64,000 nucleotides of DNA from Streptomyces fulvoviolaceus (lineage in GTDB: Bacteria; Actinomycetota; Actinomycetes; Streptomycetales; Streptomycetaceae). Below, one piece after another: positions 41,399-51,854 of this stretch; within the stretch, counting starts at the first letter, position 1, and every line of letters begins with the position of its first letter. The stretch is taken from the NCBI RefSeq assembly GCF_000718165.1, contig NZ_JOEY01000025.1, forward strand, positions 1 through 64,000, in the 5' to 3' direction. The position numbers were made by a program, and so were the translations under genes. The notes beneath the pieces were generated by a model. The model did not search any database, was not told the origin of the DNA, and saw only the letters and a program-made list of their open reading frames with translations.

Positions 41399-42505
41399 TC
41401 AGAACGTCAGCACGGGCTTGATCGCCTTGCCCGCGCCCATGTCCCGCACCGCCTGCTCGATCTCCGCGAACGGATAGGTGCTGATCAGGCGGTGCAGCGG
41501 GAGCCGCCCCTCCTTCACCAGCCGGACCAGGGCGGGGATGAACGTCTGGGTCTCGGCGTCACCGAGGGTGAGGCCGACGACCTGCTTGCCGCCGAGCAAC
41601 CCGTTGACGTCCAGGGCGACTTCGGTGCCGAACGGCGGGGCGCCGACGACGACCAGGGTGCCGCGGGCGCCGAGCGCGTCGACGCCCTGGCGCAGCACGC
41701 CGACGTTGCCCGTGGTCTCCACGATGCCGTCCGCGCCCTGGCCTCCGGTGATCCCGGCCAGTGCCTCACCGAGGTCCTGGTCAGCCGCGTTCACGGTGTG
41801 CGTGGCACCCAACTCCCGCGCCAGGGAAAGGCGTTCGCCGACCCTGTCGACCGCGACGATGTTGGTGGCCGGGGTGAGGGCGGCGGCCATGACCGCGGAC
41901 AGACCGACGGCTCCCGCACCGAGGACCACGATCGTGCTGCCGGTGTCCGGCTTCAGTACGTTCCACACGGCACCGACGCCCGTCTGCACCCCGCAGCCCA
42001 GCGGGGCGATCGACTCCAGCGGCACGTCCGGGTCGACCTTGACGAGGCTGCGCTCGTCCACCAGGGCGCGCTCTGCGAACGAGGACTGGCCGAAGAAGTG
42101 GCCGCCGAGCGGCTCTCCGTCGCGGCTGATGGTGCTGGTGCCGTCGGCCCGGCGGCCGCCGAGGAGGTTCAGCGGCAGCCAGGTGGCGCAGTACGCCGGG
42201 TGGCCGCCGTGGCAGTTGCGGCAGTCGCCGCAGGAAGTGAAGGACAGCACGACGTGGTCGCCGGGAGCGACACCGGTGACGGCCGATCCGACGGCCTCGA
42301 CGACGCCGGCACCCTCGTGCCCCAGGATGCCGGGGAGCGGGAAGGGCAGTCCGCCGCTCGCCACGCTGAGGTCGGTGTGACACAGACCGGTGGCGACCAT
42401 GCGGACGAGTGCCTCATGGGGTGCGGGCTCGTCGAGGACGACGTCGGAGAGGGTGAAGGGTGCTCCGCCGGACTCGACGACGGCGGCGCGGGTGGTGGTG
42501 GACAT
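41399..42505 (-). CDS. Zinc-dependent aryl/benzyl-type alcohol dehydrogenase
   Basis: 368 residues. Catalytic-zinc ligands Cys in ATGLCHTDLS, His-Glu in GHEGAGVV, and Cys in PLGCGVQTG. Structural-zinc cysteines in SFTSCGDCRNCHGGHPAYC. NAD loop VVLGAGAVGLSAV. The profile fits the class III-like aromatic alcohol dehydrogenases. ATG 42505 follows GGGAG. The aldehyde dehydrogenase gene is upstream in the same direction, 40 bases away, so alcohol to aldehyde to acid is the expected path. Confidence 0.94.
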   Translation of the reverse strand: MSTTTRAAVVESGGAPFTLSDVVLDEPAPHEALVRMVATGLCHTDLSVASGGLPFPLPGILGHEGAGVVEAVGSAVTGVAPGDHVVLSFTSCGDCRNCHGGHPAYCATWLPLNLLGGRRADGTSTISRDGEPLGGHFFGQSSFAERALVDERSLVKVDPDVPLESIAPLGCGVQTGVGAVWNVLKPDTGSTIVVLGAGAVGLSAVMAAALTPATNIVAVDRVGERLSLARELGATHTVNAADQDLGEALAGITGGQGADGIVETTGNVGVLRQGVDALGARGTLVVVGAPPFGTEVALDVNGLLGGKQVVGLTLGDAETQTFIPALVRLVKEGRLPLHRLISTYPFAEIEQAVRDMGAGKAIKPVLTF

Positions 42506-42545
42506 CGGTTGAACTCCCTTTGTTTTCGCGCGCGTTGAGTCGAGC

Positions 42546-44000
42546 TCAGTCAAGCGAGACGACGACGGACTTGACCTTGGTGTAGGAGGCGAGCGCCTCG
42601 GGCCCGTACTCGCGGCCGAAGCCGGAGTCCTTCACGCCGCCGAAGGGCACCGCGGGGTCGAGCATGGCCCAGTCGTTGACCCAGACGATGCCCGCCTGGA
42701 GCCGGTCGGCGATGCGGTGGGCGCGGGCGAGGTTGGTGGTCTGGACGCCCGAAGCCAGGCCGTACGGCGTGGAGTTGGCGAGCTCGACCGCCTCGTCCTC
42801 GGTGTCGAAGGGCTGCACGGTGAGGACGGGGCCGAAGATCTCCTCCTGGACGACCCGGGAGTCGTTCGACAGGTCGGCGATCACCGTGGGCTTGTAGTAG
42901 TAGCCGCCGTCGAGGTCGAGCCGCTCGCCGCCGCAGACGATGCGGCCGCCCTCCTTGCGGGCGATGTCGACGTACTCCTCGACCTTCTTGAGGTGCTTCT
43001 CCCCCGCCATCGGACCGATGACGGTCTCGGGGTTGCGCGGGTCGCCGATCGGTACGCCGGGGACGGCCTCGCCGAGGATGCCGAGCAGGGTGCTGTACAC
43101 CGGGCGGGCCACCAGCAGCCGCGGGCCGCCCATGCAGAACTGGCCGGTGTTGAAGACGAAGGCCTTGATGACCGAGCCGACCGCCTTCTCGAGGTCGGCG
43201 TCCTCGAAGACGATGTGGGCCGCGTTGCCGCCGAGCTCCATGGTGACGGGCTTGAGGGCCTCGCCGGCGGTGCTCGCCACATGGCGGCCGATCGCGGTGG
43301 AGCCGGTGAAGGCGACCTTGTCGATGCCGCGGTGGCGCAGCAGGGCCTCGCCGGCCACCGGGCCCGTGCCGGTGACCACGTTGACCACGCCGTCCGGGAC
43401 GCCCGCCTCCTTGAACAGCCGGGCCATGTAGAGGGCGCTGAGCGGGGTCTCGTCGGCCGGCTTGTGCACCACGGTGTTGCCGGCGGCGAGCGCGGGGCCG
43501 ATCTTCGAGCCGGCGAGGATCAGCGGGAAGTTGAAGGGGGTGATCGCGGCGACCACACCGAGCGGCTCGCGCTTGGTGTACGCGAGCGCGTTCATGGGAG
43601 TGTCGCGGACCGAGCCGTCCAGGGAGTGGGCGAGGGCGGCGAAGTGCTCGTAGTCGTTGGCAGCGTTCGTCACGTCCACTGCGTGCGCCAGCGTGATCGG
43701 CTTGCCGACGTCCAGGCTCTCCAGCCGGGCGATGTCGTCCGCGTTCTCCCGGATCAGCTCGGCGACACGGTGCAGTACGCGTCCCCGTTCACGGCCGCTC
43801 AGGCCGGACCAGGCGCCATTGTCGAAGGCCTCCCGTGCGGCCCGCACGGCCGCGTCGACGTCGGCGGCACCCGCCTCCGCGACGGTGGTGACGACCGCGC
43901 CCCGGGACGGGTCGACCACCTCGGTGCGTGCTCCGTCGGCGGCCTCGCGCCACTGGCCCCCCACGAACAGCTGTCCGGGTTCGATCTCGAAGGTGGTCAT
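42546..44000 (-). CDS. NAD-dependent aldehyde dehydrogenase
   Basis: 484 residues. Catalytic Cys in NTGQFCMGG, general-base Glu in MELGGNAAH, cofactor loop TGSTAIGRHVA, and NDWAMLDPAVPFGGVKDSGFGREYG at the C-terminus. ATG 44000 follows GAGGAG (the GTG at 44003 is too close to that site). First gene of the two-gene operon with the alcohol dehydrogenase. Divergent from the MarR gene, with two operator palindromes in the gap. Confidence 0.95.
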   Translation of the reverse strand: MTTFEIEPGQLFVGGQWREAADGARTEVVDPSRGAVVTTVAEAGAADVDAAVRAAREAFDNGAWSGLSGRERGRVLHRVAELIRENADDIARLESLDVGKPITLAHAVDVTNAANDYEHFAALAHSLDGSVRDTPMNALAYTKREPLGVVAAITPFNFPLILAGSKIGPALAAGNTVVHKPADETPLSALYMARLFKEAGVPDGVVNVVTGTGPVAGEALLRHRGIDKVAFTGSTAIGRHVASTAGEALKPVTMELGGNAAHIVFEDADLEKAVGSVIKAFVFNTGQFCMGGPRLLVARPVYSTLLGILGEAVPGVPIGDPRNPETVIGPMAGEKHLKKVEEYVDIARKEGGRIVCGGERLDLDGGYYYKPTVIADLSNDSRVVQEEIFGPVLTVQPFDTEDEAVELANSTPYGLASGVQTTNLARAHRIADRLQAGIVWVNDWAMLDPAVPFGGVKDSGFGREYGPEALASYTKVKSVVVSLD

Positions 44001-44035
44001 CACCGCTCCTCAGCCTCATCGCCAAGATTTCAACC

Positions 44036-44084
44036 AACAGGATTCCTGTTGTTCCGCAGTCTCTTTACAGACAGGTTTCCTGTC
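44036..44084. promoter_or_regulatory. Two palindromic MarR-type operators
   Basis: AACAGGA-T-TCCTGTT (44036-44050) has perfect 7-base arms, and GACAGG-TTT-CCTGTC (44070-44084) perfect 6-base arms. Both share ACAGG...CCTGT, are centred 34 bases apart, and fill the 103-base gap between the divergent aldehyde dehydrogenase and MarR genes. Confidence 0.85.
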
Positions 44085-44103
44085 AATGCTCTAGTCTGAA
44101 CTC

Positions 44104-44541
44104 ATGCTCGACACTCAGGTGACCAAGGCGGCCCCGTCGCTTCTCTACATGGTGAAACAGGTGGAGCTCGTTGTCCGCTCCCACCTGGATGAACTTGTCA
44201 GACCCTCAGGGATCACCGCGCTGCAGTACACCGCGCTGACCGTGCTGGAGCGGCACGACGGACTGTCGGCCGCGCAACTGGCCCGTGACTCGTTCGTCAC
44301 CGCCCAGTCGATCGCCGATCTCGTGCGGTCGCTGGAGACCCGGGGGCTGGTGCGCCGGGAGCGCAATCCCCGCAACCGCCGCGAGCTGCTGATCCTGCTC
44401 ACCGAGGAGGGCCGCGGGCTGCTCGCGCGGCACGAGGAACCGGTGCGGGAGCTGGAGGAGAGGATGGTGCGGGACCTCACGGCGCACCAGGCCCAGCAGT
44501 TCCGGCAGGCACTCTCCAAGGCCTGGCACGCCCTGTCGTAA
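44104..44541 (+). CDS. MarR-family transcriptional regulator
   Basis: 145 residues with a central winged helix (LSAAQLARDSFVTAQSIADLVRSLETRGLVRRERNPRNRR, wing included). ATG 44104. The twin palindromes just upstream cover both promoters, so it probably represses the aldehyde/alcohol dehydrogenase operon and itself, with release by an aromatic aldehyde or acid. The ligand is an inference from the enzymes. Confidence 0.94.
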   Translation: MLDTQVTKAAPSLLYMVKQVELVVRSHLDELVRPSGITALQYTALTVLERHDGLSAAQLARDSFVTAQSIADLVRSLETRGLVRRERNPRNRRELLILLTEEGRGLLARHEEPVRELEERMVRDLTAHQAQQFRQALSKAWHALS

Positions 44542-44764
44542 GACACCTCGTAAGACTGCTGCAAGCCCTCGATCGCAATTCGAAGACATATGTCAATCGA
44601 ACATGCTCAAATTCACTCCATCGAGGGTAACTTGCAGGGCGGGGAACGGATTTGCACGCACCCAGGGGCCGGTGGCACGTCTACGCTCACACCACGTCGT
44701 CACCCCGGCCCCCGGTGACCTGCAACCCCTGGCGTCCGTGGAGCAGGTTGGAGGCGATGTCGTC

Positions 44765-45145
44765 GTGCAGCAGGAACCTGCGCCGCTGACCCGGCATCTG
44801 CGTGTCCACCAGGACCGTGGCCATACGGTGCTGGAGTTCCGCGGGGAGATCGACATCGTCGCGGCCATGGAGATCCTCCCGTATCTGGACCGGGTCACGG
44901 GGCGCACGGACACCCGTCTGGTGATCGACCTCAGCGGGGTGGAGTTCTTCGACTGCTCCGGGCTGCGGCTGCTGTACCGCGCGCGGGCCCGGGTGCTGGA
45001 CCGGGACGGCCGGCTGCTCCTGGTCTGCACACATCCGCTCACCCTGCGGGTCCTGCGGGTCACCGGACTCGCCCGGCTGCTGCCTCCGATGGCGTCGCTG
45101 GACGCGGCCCTGGGCCAGCCCGAGGCCACGTCCGGCACGTTATGA
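44765..45145 (+). CDS. STAS-domain anti-sigma factor antagonist
   Basis: 126 residues, a single STAS domain (VLEFRGEIDIVAAMEILPYL, then DLSGVEFFDCSGLRLLYRAR with the phospho-acceptor Ser in DCSG). GTG 44765 has GGAGG ten bases upstream; a start further back (44603) would add unconserved residues. The protein should bind an anti-sigma kinase when unphosphorylated. No partner kinase or sigma gene is adjacent; the SpoIIE-type phosphatase at 392 is a functional class match but 42 kb away. Confidence 0.9.
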   Translation: MQQEPAPLTRHLRVHQDRGHTVLEFRGEIDIVAAMEILPYLDRVTGRTDTRLVIDLSGVEFFDCSGLRLLYRARARVLDRDGRLLLVCTHPLTLRVLRVTGLARLLPPMASLDAALGQPEATSGTL

Positions 45146-45162
45146 CGGCCGCGTGAGCGCGG

Positions 45163-46356
<1,194 letters not shown>

Positions 46357-46412
46357 TGCGGGCCCTCCTGGTCACCTGGGTGATGCCGGGGTTGCCTTGC
46401 TCTCCCTCATGT

Positions 46413-47366
46413 CTATTCGGTCGGGGGCGTGTCGAACAGGGCGCTGACGGACTCACCGTTGTGAATACGGCGTACGGCCTCGGCGAGCGCCGGTGCGATG
46501 GACAGGATCCGCAGCTTGTCCGTGCGCTCCTCGTGGAGGACCGGCACGGTGTTGGTGCACACGATCTCCAGGACGTCGGGCTGCTCGCCGATCCGCTTGA
46601 GCGCACCGTCCGCGAACAGACCGTGCGTGCACGCCACCCGGATCGACCGTGGCCTCAACTCCCGCAGCCGGTCCAGGAGTTCGAGGACGGTGCTGCCCTT
46701 GGCGATCTCGTCGTCCAGCACGATGACATCCCGGTCGGTGACCTCGCCGATGACGTCGCTGATGCTGACCCGGTCGTCGGCGAAGCGCTGTTTGGCGCCC
46801 GCGGCCACCTGGGCGCCGATCAGCCGCGCGAACGCGGCCGCCTCCTTGGCGTTGCCGAGGTCCGGGGAGACGACGGTGGTGCGGGTCAGGTCGTACTGCC
46901 GGAAGTGCGCGGCCAGTTCACGCAGCGCGTGCAGGTGGTCGACGGGCACCGAGAAGAAGCCGTGCACCTGCGGCGAGTGCAGGGTCATGGCCAGCACACG
47001 GCTCGCGCCGGCCGCGACCATCAGGTCGGCGACGAGCCGTCCGCCGAGCGAGATGCGGGGCGCGTCCTTCTTGTCGGAGCGCGCGTAGGAGTAGTGCGGC
47101 ATGACGACGCTGATCCGACGCGCCGAGGCCCCGCGCGCCGCGTCGCACATCAGCAGCAGCTCCACGAGGTGCTCCTGGACCGGCCTGACCAGCGGCTGGA
47201 CGAGGAAGACGTCCCGCTCCCGGCAGTTGGCCTGCAGCTGCACCTCCAGGCAGTCGTTGGCGAACCGGCTGACCCGGGTGGGGCTGAGCGGAACACCGAG
47301 ATGCGCGCAGACCTCCGCCGCCAGCTCGGGGTGGGCGCTACCGCTGAACACGGCGATGTCTCGCAC
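46413..47366 (-). CDS. prs: Ribose-phosphate pyrophosphokinase (PRPP synthetase)
   Basis: 317 residues. N-terminus RDIAVFSGSAHPELAAEV, FANDCLEVQLQANCRERDVFLVQP (ATP loop), PHYSYARSDKK (flexible loop), and the PRPP-binding DVIVLDDEIAKGST. It makes PRPP for nucleotide, His and Trp synthesis. It is a second-type copy judged by the shorter, divergent C-terminus. GTG 47366 follows GAGGAGC. It sits 56 bases upstream of tuf in the same direction and is divergent from the ribosomal protection gene. Confidence 0.93.
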   Translation of the reverse strand: MRDIAVFSGSAHPELAAEVCAHLGVPLSPTRVSRFANDCLEVQLQANCRERDVFLVQPLVRPVQEHLVELLLMCDAARGASARRISVVMPHYSYARSDKKDAPRISLGGRLVADLMVAAGASRVLAMTLHSPQVHGFFSVPVDHLHALRELAAHFRQYDLTRTTVVSPDLGNAKEAAAFARLIGAQVAAGAKQRFADDRVSISDVIGEVTDRDVIVLDDEIAKGSTVLELLDRLRELRPRSIRVACTHGLFADGALKRIGEQPDVLEIVCTNTVPVLHEERTDKLRILSIAPALAEAVRRIHNGESVSALFDTPPTE

Positions 47367-47563
47367 GAACCTGCTCCTCGCATGGTCATTCCGGCTGCCG
47401 GGGCCCTGCTACGGACCGTCGAAATTCGGTTGCGGTCCCCCACCGGCCGGACGCCATGATGGCAGCGTCCGCATTCCCTCACGTCAGGACCCTCGCATGC
47501 GCCGACTCCTCGAGATCACCCAGTGCCCCCTTAGGCCCACGGTTTTCGAGGACTCGACCACGC

Positions 47564-49426
47564 ATGCACACCCTGAACATCGGAATTCTGGCCCACGTCG
47601 ACGCCGGTAAGACCAGCCTCACCGAGCGGCTGCTGTTCGACCACGGCGCGATCGACCGGCTCGGCAGCGTCGACACCGGTGACACCCGCACCGACGACGG
47701 CGCGATCGAGCGGCAGCGCGGAATCACCATCCGCTCCGCGGTCGCCGCATTCACCGTGGGCGACACCCGGATCAACCTCATCGACACCCCCGGGCACTCC
47801 GACTTCATCGCCGAGGTCGAGCGCGCCCTGGAGGTCCTCGACGGCGCGGTGCTGCTGCTGTCCGCCGTGGAGGGCGTGCAGGCGCAGACCCGCGTGCTGA
47901 TGAGGACCCTGCGCCGGCTCCGACTGCCCACGCTGATCTTCGTCAACAAGATCGACCGGGCCGGCGCCCGCTCCGAAGGTCTGCTCGCCGACATCCGGCG
48001 CAGGCTGACGCCGTACGTCGCACCGCTCACGGACGTCAGGGGCATCGGCACCGCCCGGGCCCGGGTGACGCGCCGCCCGTTCGAGGACCGGCGCCTGGCC
48101 GAGACCCTCGCCGAGGTGGACCCCGACATCCTGGCGGCGGTCGTGGACGGCCCCGAGCCCACCGCGGACGACCTGCGCAAGACCCTCGCCGCGCGCACCG
48201 CCGACGGCTCCTTCCACCCCGTCTTCTTCGGCTCCGCCCTCGGCGGCCAGGGCGTCGCCGAGCTGGTCGAGGGTGTGACCCGGCTGATCCCGCCGACGCC
48301 GACGACGCACGGCACCGAACCGCGCGGCACGGTGTTCGCCGTACGCCCGGGTCCCGGCGGCGAGCGGACGGCGTATCTCCGCCTCTACGACGGTGAAGTG
48401 ACGGAACGTCAACGCATCACGTTCCTGCGGCGCCAGGCCGACGGCCGGACCAGCGAGGTCCCCGCGCGGGCGACGCGCCTCGACGTGATCGGCGGAAGCG
48501 GACCGCTCACCGCCGGGAACATCGCGGCGCTGACGGGCCCCACGGGCCTCCGCGTCGGCGACCGGCTCGGTGAACTCACCGACCGCTCACCGCAGTTCGC
48601 GCCCCCGACCCTGGAGACGCTGGTCAGCGCCCGCCACCCGGAGCAGGTGGCCCGACTGCGCTCCGCCCTGCTGCCCCTCGCCGACCAGGACCCGCTGATC
48701 CACGCCCGGCCCACGGTCGCCGGCGCCACGGCGCTGCTCCTCTACGGCGAGGTCCAGATGGAGGTGCTCGCGGTCACGCTCGCCCAGGACTTCGGCATCG
48801 AGGCCGAGTTCGAGCCCGGCCGCGTGCGTTTCCTGGAGCGCCCGCGTGGTGTCGGCGAGGCCTGCGACGAGAACCCGTGGCACGACCACACCCGCTACTG
48901 GGCGACGATCGGGCTGCGTGTGGAGCCGGGACCGCTCGGCACCGGCGGGGTGTTCACGTACGAGACGGAACTCGGGGCGCTCCCCCGGGCCTTCCACCAG
49001 GCCATCGAGGAGACGGTCCACGCGAGCATGCGGTCCGGGCTGTGCGGTGCGGCTGTGACGGACTACCGAGTCACCCTCGTCCGGTCCGGTTACGCGGCGC
49101 CGATCAGCACGGCGGCCCACTTCCGCGGGCTCACCCCGATCGTGCTGCGCCGGGCCCTGGAACAGGCGGGGACCAGGCTGTACGAGCCGTACCACGCCTT
49201 CGAGGCGGAGGTCCCGCTCGACGCGCTGTCCCCGGTGACAGCTCAACTCGCCTCGGCCGGAGCCGAGTTCACGGGCACGACGGGCGGGAGCACCGCGTGG
49301 CTGATCACCGGCGAGCTTGCGGCTCGGCGGGTGCGCGAGATCGAGCTGCGGCTGCCGGGGCTCACCCACGGGGAGGGGGTGTGGTGGTCACGGTTGTCGG
49401 GCGACCGTGAACTCAGTTCCCGCTAA
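47564..49426 (+). CDS. Tet(M)/OtrA-like ribosomal protection GTPase
   Basis: 620 residues of the EF-G-like ribosomal-protection class. G1 AHVDAGKTSL, RGITIRSAVAAF (switch I), DTPGHSDF, NKIDRAG. The C-terminal domains lead to a HGEGVWW tail similar to the loop that contacts the ribosomal decoding/tetracycline site. OtrA-type proteins release tetracyclines from ribosomes. ATG 47564 has GAGG twelve bases upstream, a weak site. No tetracycline biosynthesis genes are in the window. Divergent from the prs-tuf pair. Confidence 0.9.
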   Translation: MHTLNIGILAHVDAGKTSLTERLLFDHGAIDRLGSVDTGDTRTDDGAIERQRGITIRSAVAAFTVGDTRINLIDTPGHSDFIAEVERALEVLDGAVLLLSAVEGVQAQTRVLMRTLRRLRLPTLIFVNKIDRAGARSEGLLADIRRRLTPYVAPLTDVRGIGTARARVTRRPFEDRRLAETLAEVDPDILAAVVDGPEPTADDLRKTLAARTADGSFHPVFFGSALGGQGVAELVEGVTRLIPPTPTTHGTEPRGTVFAVRPGPGGERTAYLRLYDGEVTERQRITFLRRQADGRTSEVPARATRLDVIGGSGPLTAGNIAALTGPTGLRVGDRLGELTDRSPQFAPPTLETLVSARHPEQVARLRSALLPLADQDPLIHARPTVAGATALLLYGEVQMEVLAVTLAQDFGIEAEFEPGRVRFLERPRGVGEACDENPWHDHTRYWATIGLRVEPGPLGTGGVFTYETELGALPRAFHQAIEETVHASMRSGLCGAAVTDYRVTLVRSGYAAPISTAAHFRGLTPIVLRRALEQAGTRLYEPYHAFEAEVPLDALSPVTAQLASAGAEFTGTTGGSTAWLITGELAARRVREIELRLPGLTHGEGVWWSRLSGDRELSSR

Positions 49427-49432
49427 GCGAAA

Positions 49433-49545
49433 GCGCCCCCAAAGGGGCGCGGGGCTGTATCGATCTGCGGCTCCGCCGCGTGGGCGCGACCAGCCGCAAC
49501 GGCGCCGCAGACGAAGAACGACACAGCGCGGCCCCTCCAGCGGAG
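49433..49545. repeat. Dispersed Streptomyces palindromic intergenic repeat, copy 2
   Basis: The same order as copy 1 at 4811-4945: hairpin GCGCCCC...GGGGCGC, then GGGGCTGTATCGATNTGCGG and CTCCGCCGCNTGGGCGCGAC, then CGGCGCCGCAG. The right inverted arm of copy 1 is reduced here to CGGAGCGCC. It sits between the ribosomal protection gene and the converging kinase gene, consistent with termination in both directions. Confidence 0.8.
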
Positions 49546-49548
49546 CGC

Positions 49549-51750
49549 CTAGCGGGCGTTGGGACGGTCCGGGCGGACGGAGAAGGCCTTGTCGCCCGCC
49601 GCGGCCACGATCGCGTCCTTCACCAACAGCACGCTGGGAATCGTGTCCTCCGCCGAGGTCCCCGGGTCGTCCAGCTTGTCCATGGTCCACCGCACCGCGC
49701 CGGTGCTGCGGTCGAGGGCGAGGAGACGGCCGTAGCGGTTGGCGAAGTAGAGGGCGTCGTACTTCGTCGAACGCACCGGAGCCGACAGGTTCTCGACCTG
49801 CGTGTCCTCCTGCCACAGCCGCTTGCCGTCGCTCACCCGCAGCGCGGTGACGGTGCCGTCGGGGCGGACGAAGTACACGACGCCGTCGATCACGGTGCCC
49901 GTGCCGCGCGGGGTGCCCGACAGCGGGGTCCGGGTGACGGCGCCGCTCGTCGGGTTCACCCGCAGCAGGGCCTTGTACGGCTCGTCGCGGCCGTCGTTCG
50001 ACTCGCCCTCCAGGCTGGTCCGCACCGCGAACACCGGCTGTCCACCTACGGCGGCGAGCGGCTCCGCGGCCAGCGGCAGGGAGGCGAGCTCGTGCGCCGT
50101 ACCGTCGGCGGGGTCGAGGCGCAGGAGGCTTGCCTGGCCTCTGTAGGGGTCGTTCGCGTCGGTGCACACGCCGTAGGGAGTACCGCCGAGGACCATCGGG
50201 GCGCAGCCGGTGCCCGCCGACGCCTTGGCCGGGGTGCGCCACAGGTCCTTGCCGGTCTTCAGGTCGACGGCGACGAACTCGTTCCCCTCGGCCGACATGG
50301 CGAGGGCGCCGCCGTTGAACAGGGCGGCGGGATAGCTCGCGGAGACCGCGCGGGTCCACACCCGTTTCCCGGTGTCCGCGTCGAGAGCGACCAGGTTCAC
50401 GGTCGAGTACACCTCGTCCTCGTCGGGCACCTCGCTCGTGTACACGACTGCGTCCCGGATGCCGAGGGGGCGGTCGGCGGCCGCGGTGTTGCCGCCGTAC
50501 CGCCAGGCGACTCGGCCCGAGGCGGCGTCGATCCGGGCGACCGTGAAGCCGGTCGTCCCCGCGCAGAACACGGCGGATCCGCCGGACACACAGCCGGAGT
50601 CGGCGCTGTCCACGTTGATGGCCACGGGATCGGACTGCACGGCTCGGGTGAGACTCGTCTCCCAGGGCTGCCAGCCGATGGGGAGTGCCGGGGAAGGAGA
50701 GGCCTTGGCGGAGGGGGTGTTCTCGGCAGGCTCCGGGCTCGCCATCACGGCGTAAACCGACACGGACACCGCGGTGACGGCCAGGGCCGCGCCGAGGACG
50801 GCGAGGCGGCGCACCCGGCGTCGGCGGCCGTCCTTTGCGCGGGGCACAACCGTCGTGTTCCCGGACCTCCGGGCGGCTCTCCGGCCTTCCGGAGGGGACG
50901 GCGGGCCGGGGACGCCGGGGACGACAACATCCGGCAGGCTCCTGAACAGCTCGTGCAGTTCGGCGAGTTGGGGCCGGGCGGCCGGGTCCTTGTCCAGGCA
51001 GCGCTCGACGATCCTCCGCAGAGGGTCCGAGGTGCCGTGCAGGGTCGGCGGCTCGTACATCACCTGGTAGCCGGTCGTGTAGGGGCTGCCGCCGTCGAAG
51101 GGGCGGTTGCCGGTGGCCGCGTACACCAGCAGGGAGCCCAGCGAGAACACGTCGGAGGCAGCGGTCACATCCCGGGGCGAGGCGAACTGCTCCGGCGACA
51201 TGAACGGCGGGGTGCCGATCAGCCGCCCGGTCACCGTCAGGGTCTGGTTGTCGGCGGCGCGCGAGATGCCGAAGTCGATGACGCGCGGCCCGTCCTCGGC
51301 GATCAGGACGTTGCTGGGCTTCAGGTCCCGGTGCACGACGCCCGCCTGATGGATGTCCCGCAGCGCCTCGACGAGCCCCAGCGCGAGGACCCGCAACTGG
51401 CGCCCGCCGAGGGGGCCTTCCTTGGCAACGAGGTCCGACAACGTCCGCCCCGGCACGTACAGGGTCGCCATCCATGGCACCTCGGCGTCCGGGTCCGCGT
51501 CCACCACCGGCGCGGTGAACGCCCCGCTCACCCGGCGGGCCGCCGCCACCTCCTGGCGGAACCGGGCCCGGAACTCCTCGTCCAGCGCGTACTGCGCGTG
51601 CACGACCTTGACCGCGACCTGCCGTCCTGAGGCGGCGCGCCCCAGATAGACGATTCCCATGCCGCCGCTGCCAAGCCTGTCGACGAGCTCGTAGCCGCCT
51701 ATGGAGCCCATGGAGCCGATGGAGTCCGATCCCCCGGTGCTCGTCGACAT
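49549..51750 (-). CDS. Transmembrane Ser/Thr kinase with extracellular PQQ-like beta-propeller
   Basis: 733 residues. Kinase domain about 20-280: GSGGMGIV, VAVKVV, HRDLKPSN, VIDFGIS, and GTPPFMSPEQ. A Pro/Arg linker and one membrane helix (VLGAALAVTAVSVSVYAV) lead to about 380 outer residues with repeated DADTGKRVWT-like and TSGAVTRTP-like blades, typical of PQQ-repeat sensors. ATG 51750 follows GGGAGGG. A single gene; the outer domain probably senses a wall or envelope signal. Confidence 0.94.
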   Translation of the reverse strand: MSTSTGGSDSIGSMGSIGGYELVDRLGSGGMGIVYLGRAASGRQVAVKVVHAQYALDEEFRARFRQEVAAARRVSGAFTAPVVDADPDAEVPWMATLYVPGRTLSDLVAKEGPLGGRQLRVLALGLVEALRDIHQAGVVHRDLKPSNVLIAEDGPRVIDFGISRAADNQTLTVTGRLIGTPPFMSPEQFASPRDVTAASDVFSLGSLLVYAATGNRPFDGGSPYTTGYQVMYEPPTLHGTSDPLRRIVERCLDKDPAARPQLAELHELFRSLPDVVVPGVPGPPSPPEGRRAARRSGNTTVVPRAKDGRRRRVRRLAVLGAALAVTAVSVSVYAVMASPEPAENTPSAKASPSPALPIGWQPWETSLTRAVQSDPVAINVDSADSGCVSGGSAVFCAGTTGFTVARIDAASGRVAWRYGGNTAAADRPLGIRDAVVYTSEVPDEDEVYSTVNLVALDADTGKRVWTRAVSASYPAALFNGGALAMSAEGNEFVAVDLKTGKDLWRTPAKASAGTGCAPMVLGGTPYGVCTDANDPYRGQASLLRLDPADGTAHELASLPLAAEPLAAVGGQPVFAVRTSLEGESNDGRDEPYKALLRVNPTSGAVTRTPLSGTPRGTGTVIDGVVYFVRPDGTVTALRVSDGKRLWQEDTQVENLSAPVRSTKYDALYFANRYGRLLALDRSTGAVRWTMDKLDDPGTSAEDTIPSVLLVKDAIVAAAGDKAFSVRPDRPNAR

Positions 51751-51854
51751 CGCCGGTCGCCCTCCCCGAAATCCCCTGTGTCGCATGTGTCGCACGGCTG
51801 TTCAGGGGGATCAGAGTAGTGCCTGCCCGACGGACGGATCACAGGACCCTCGGC

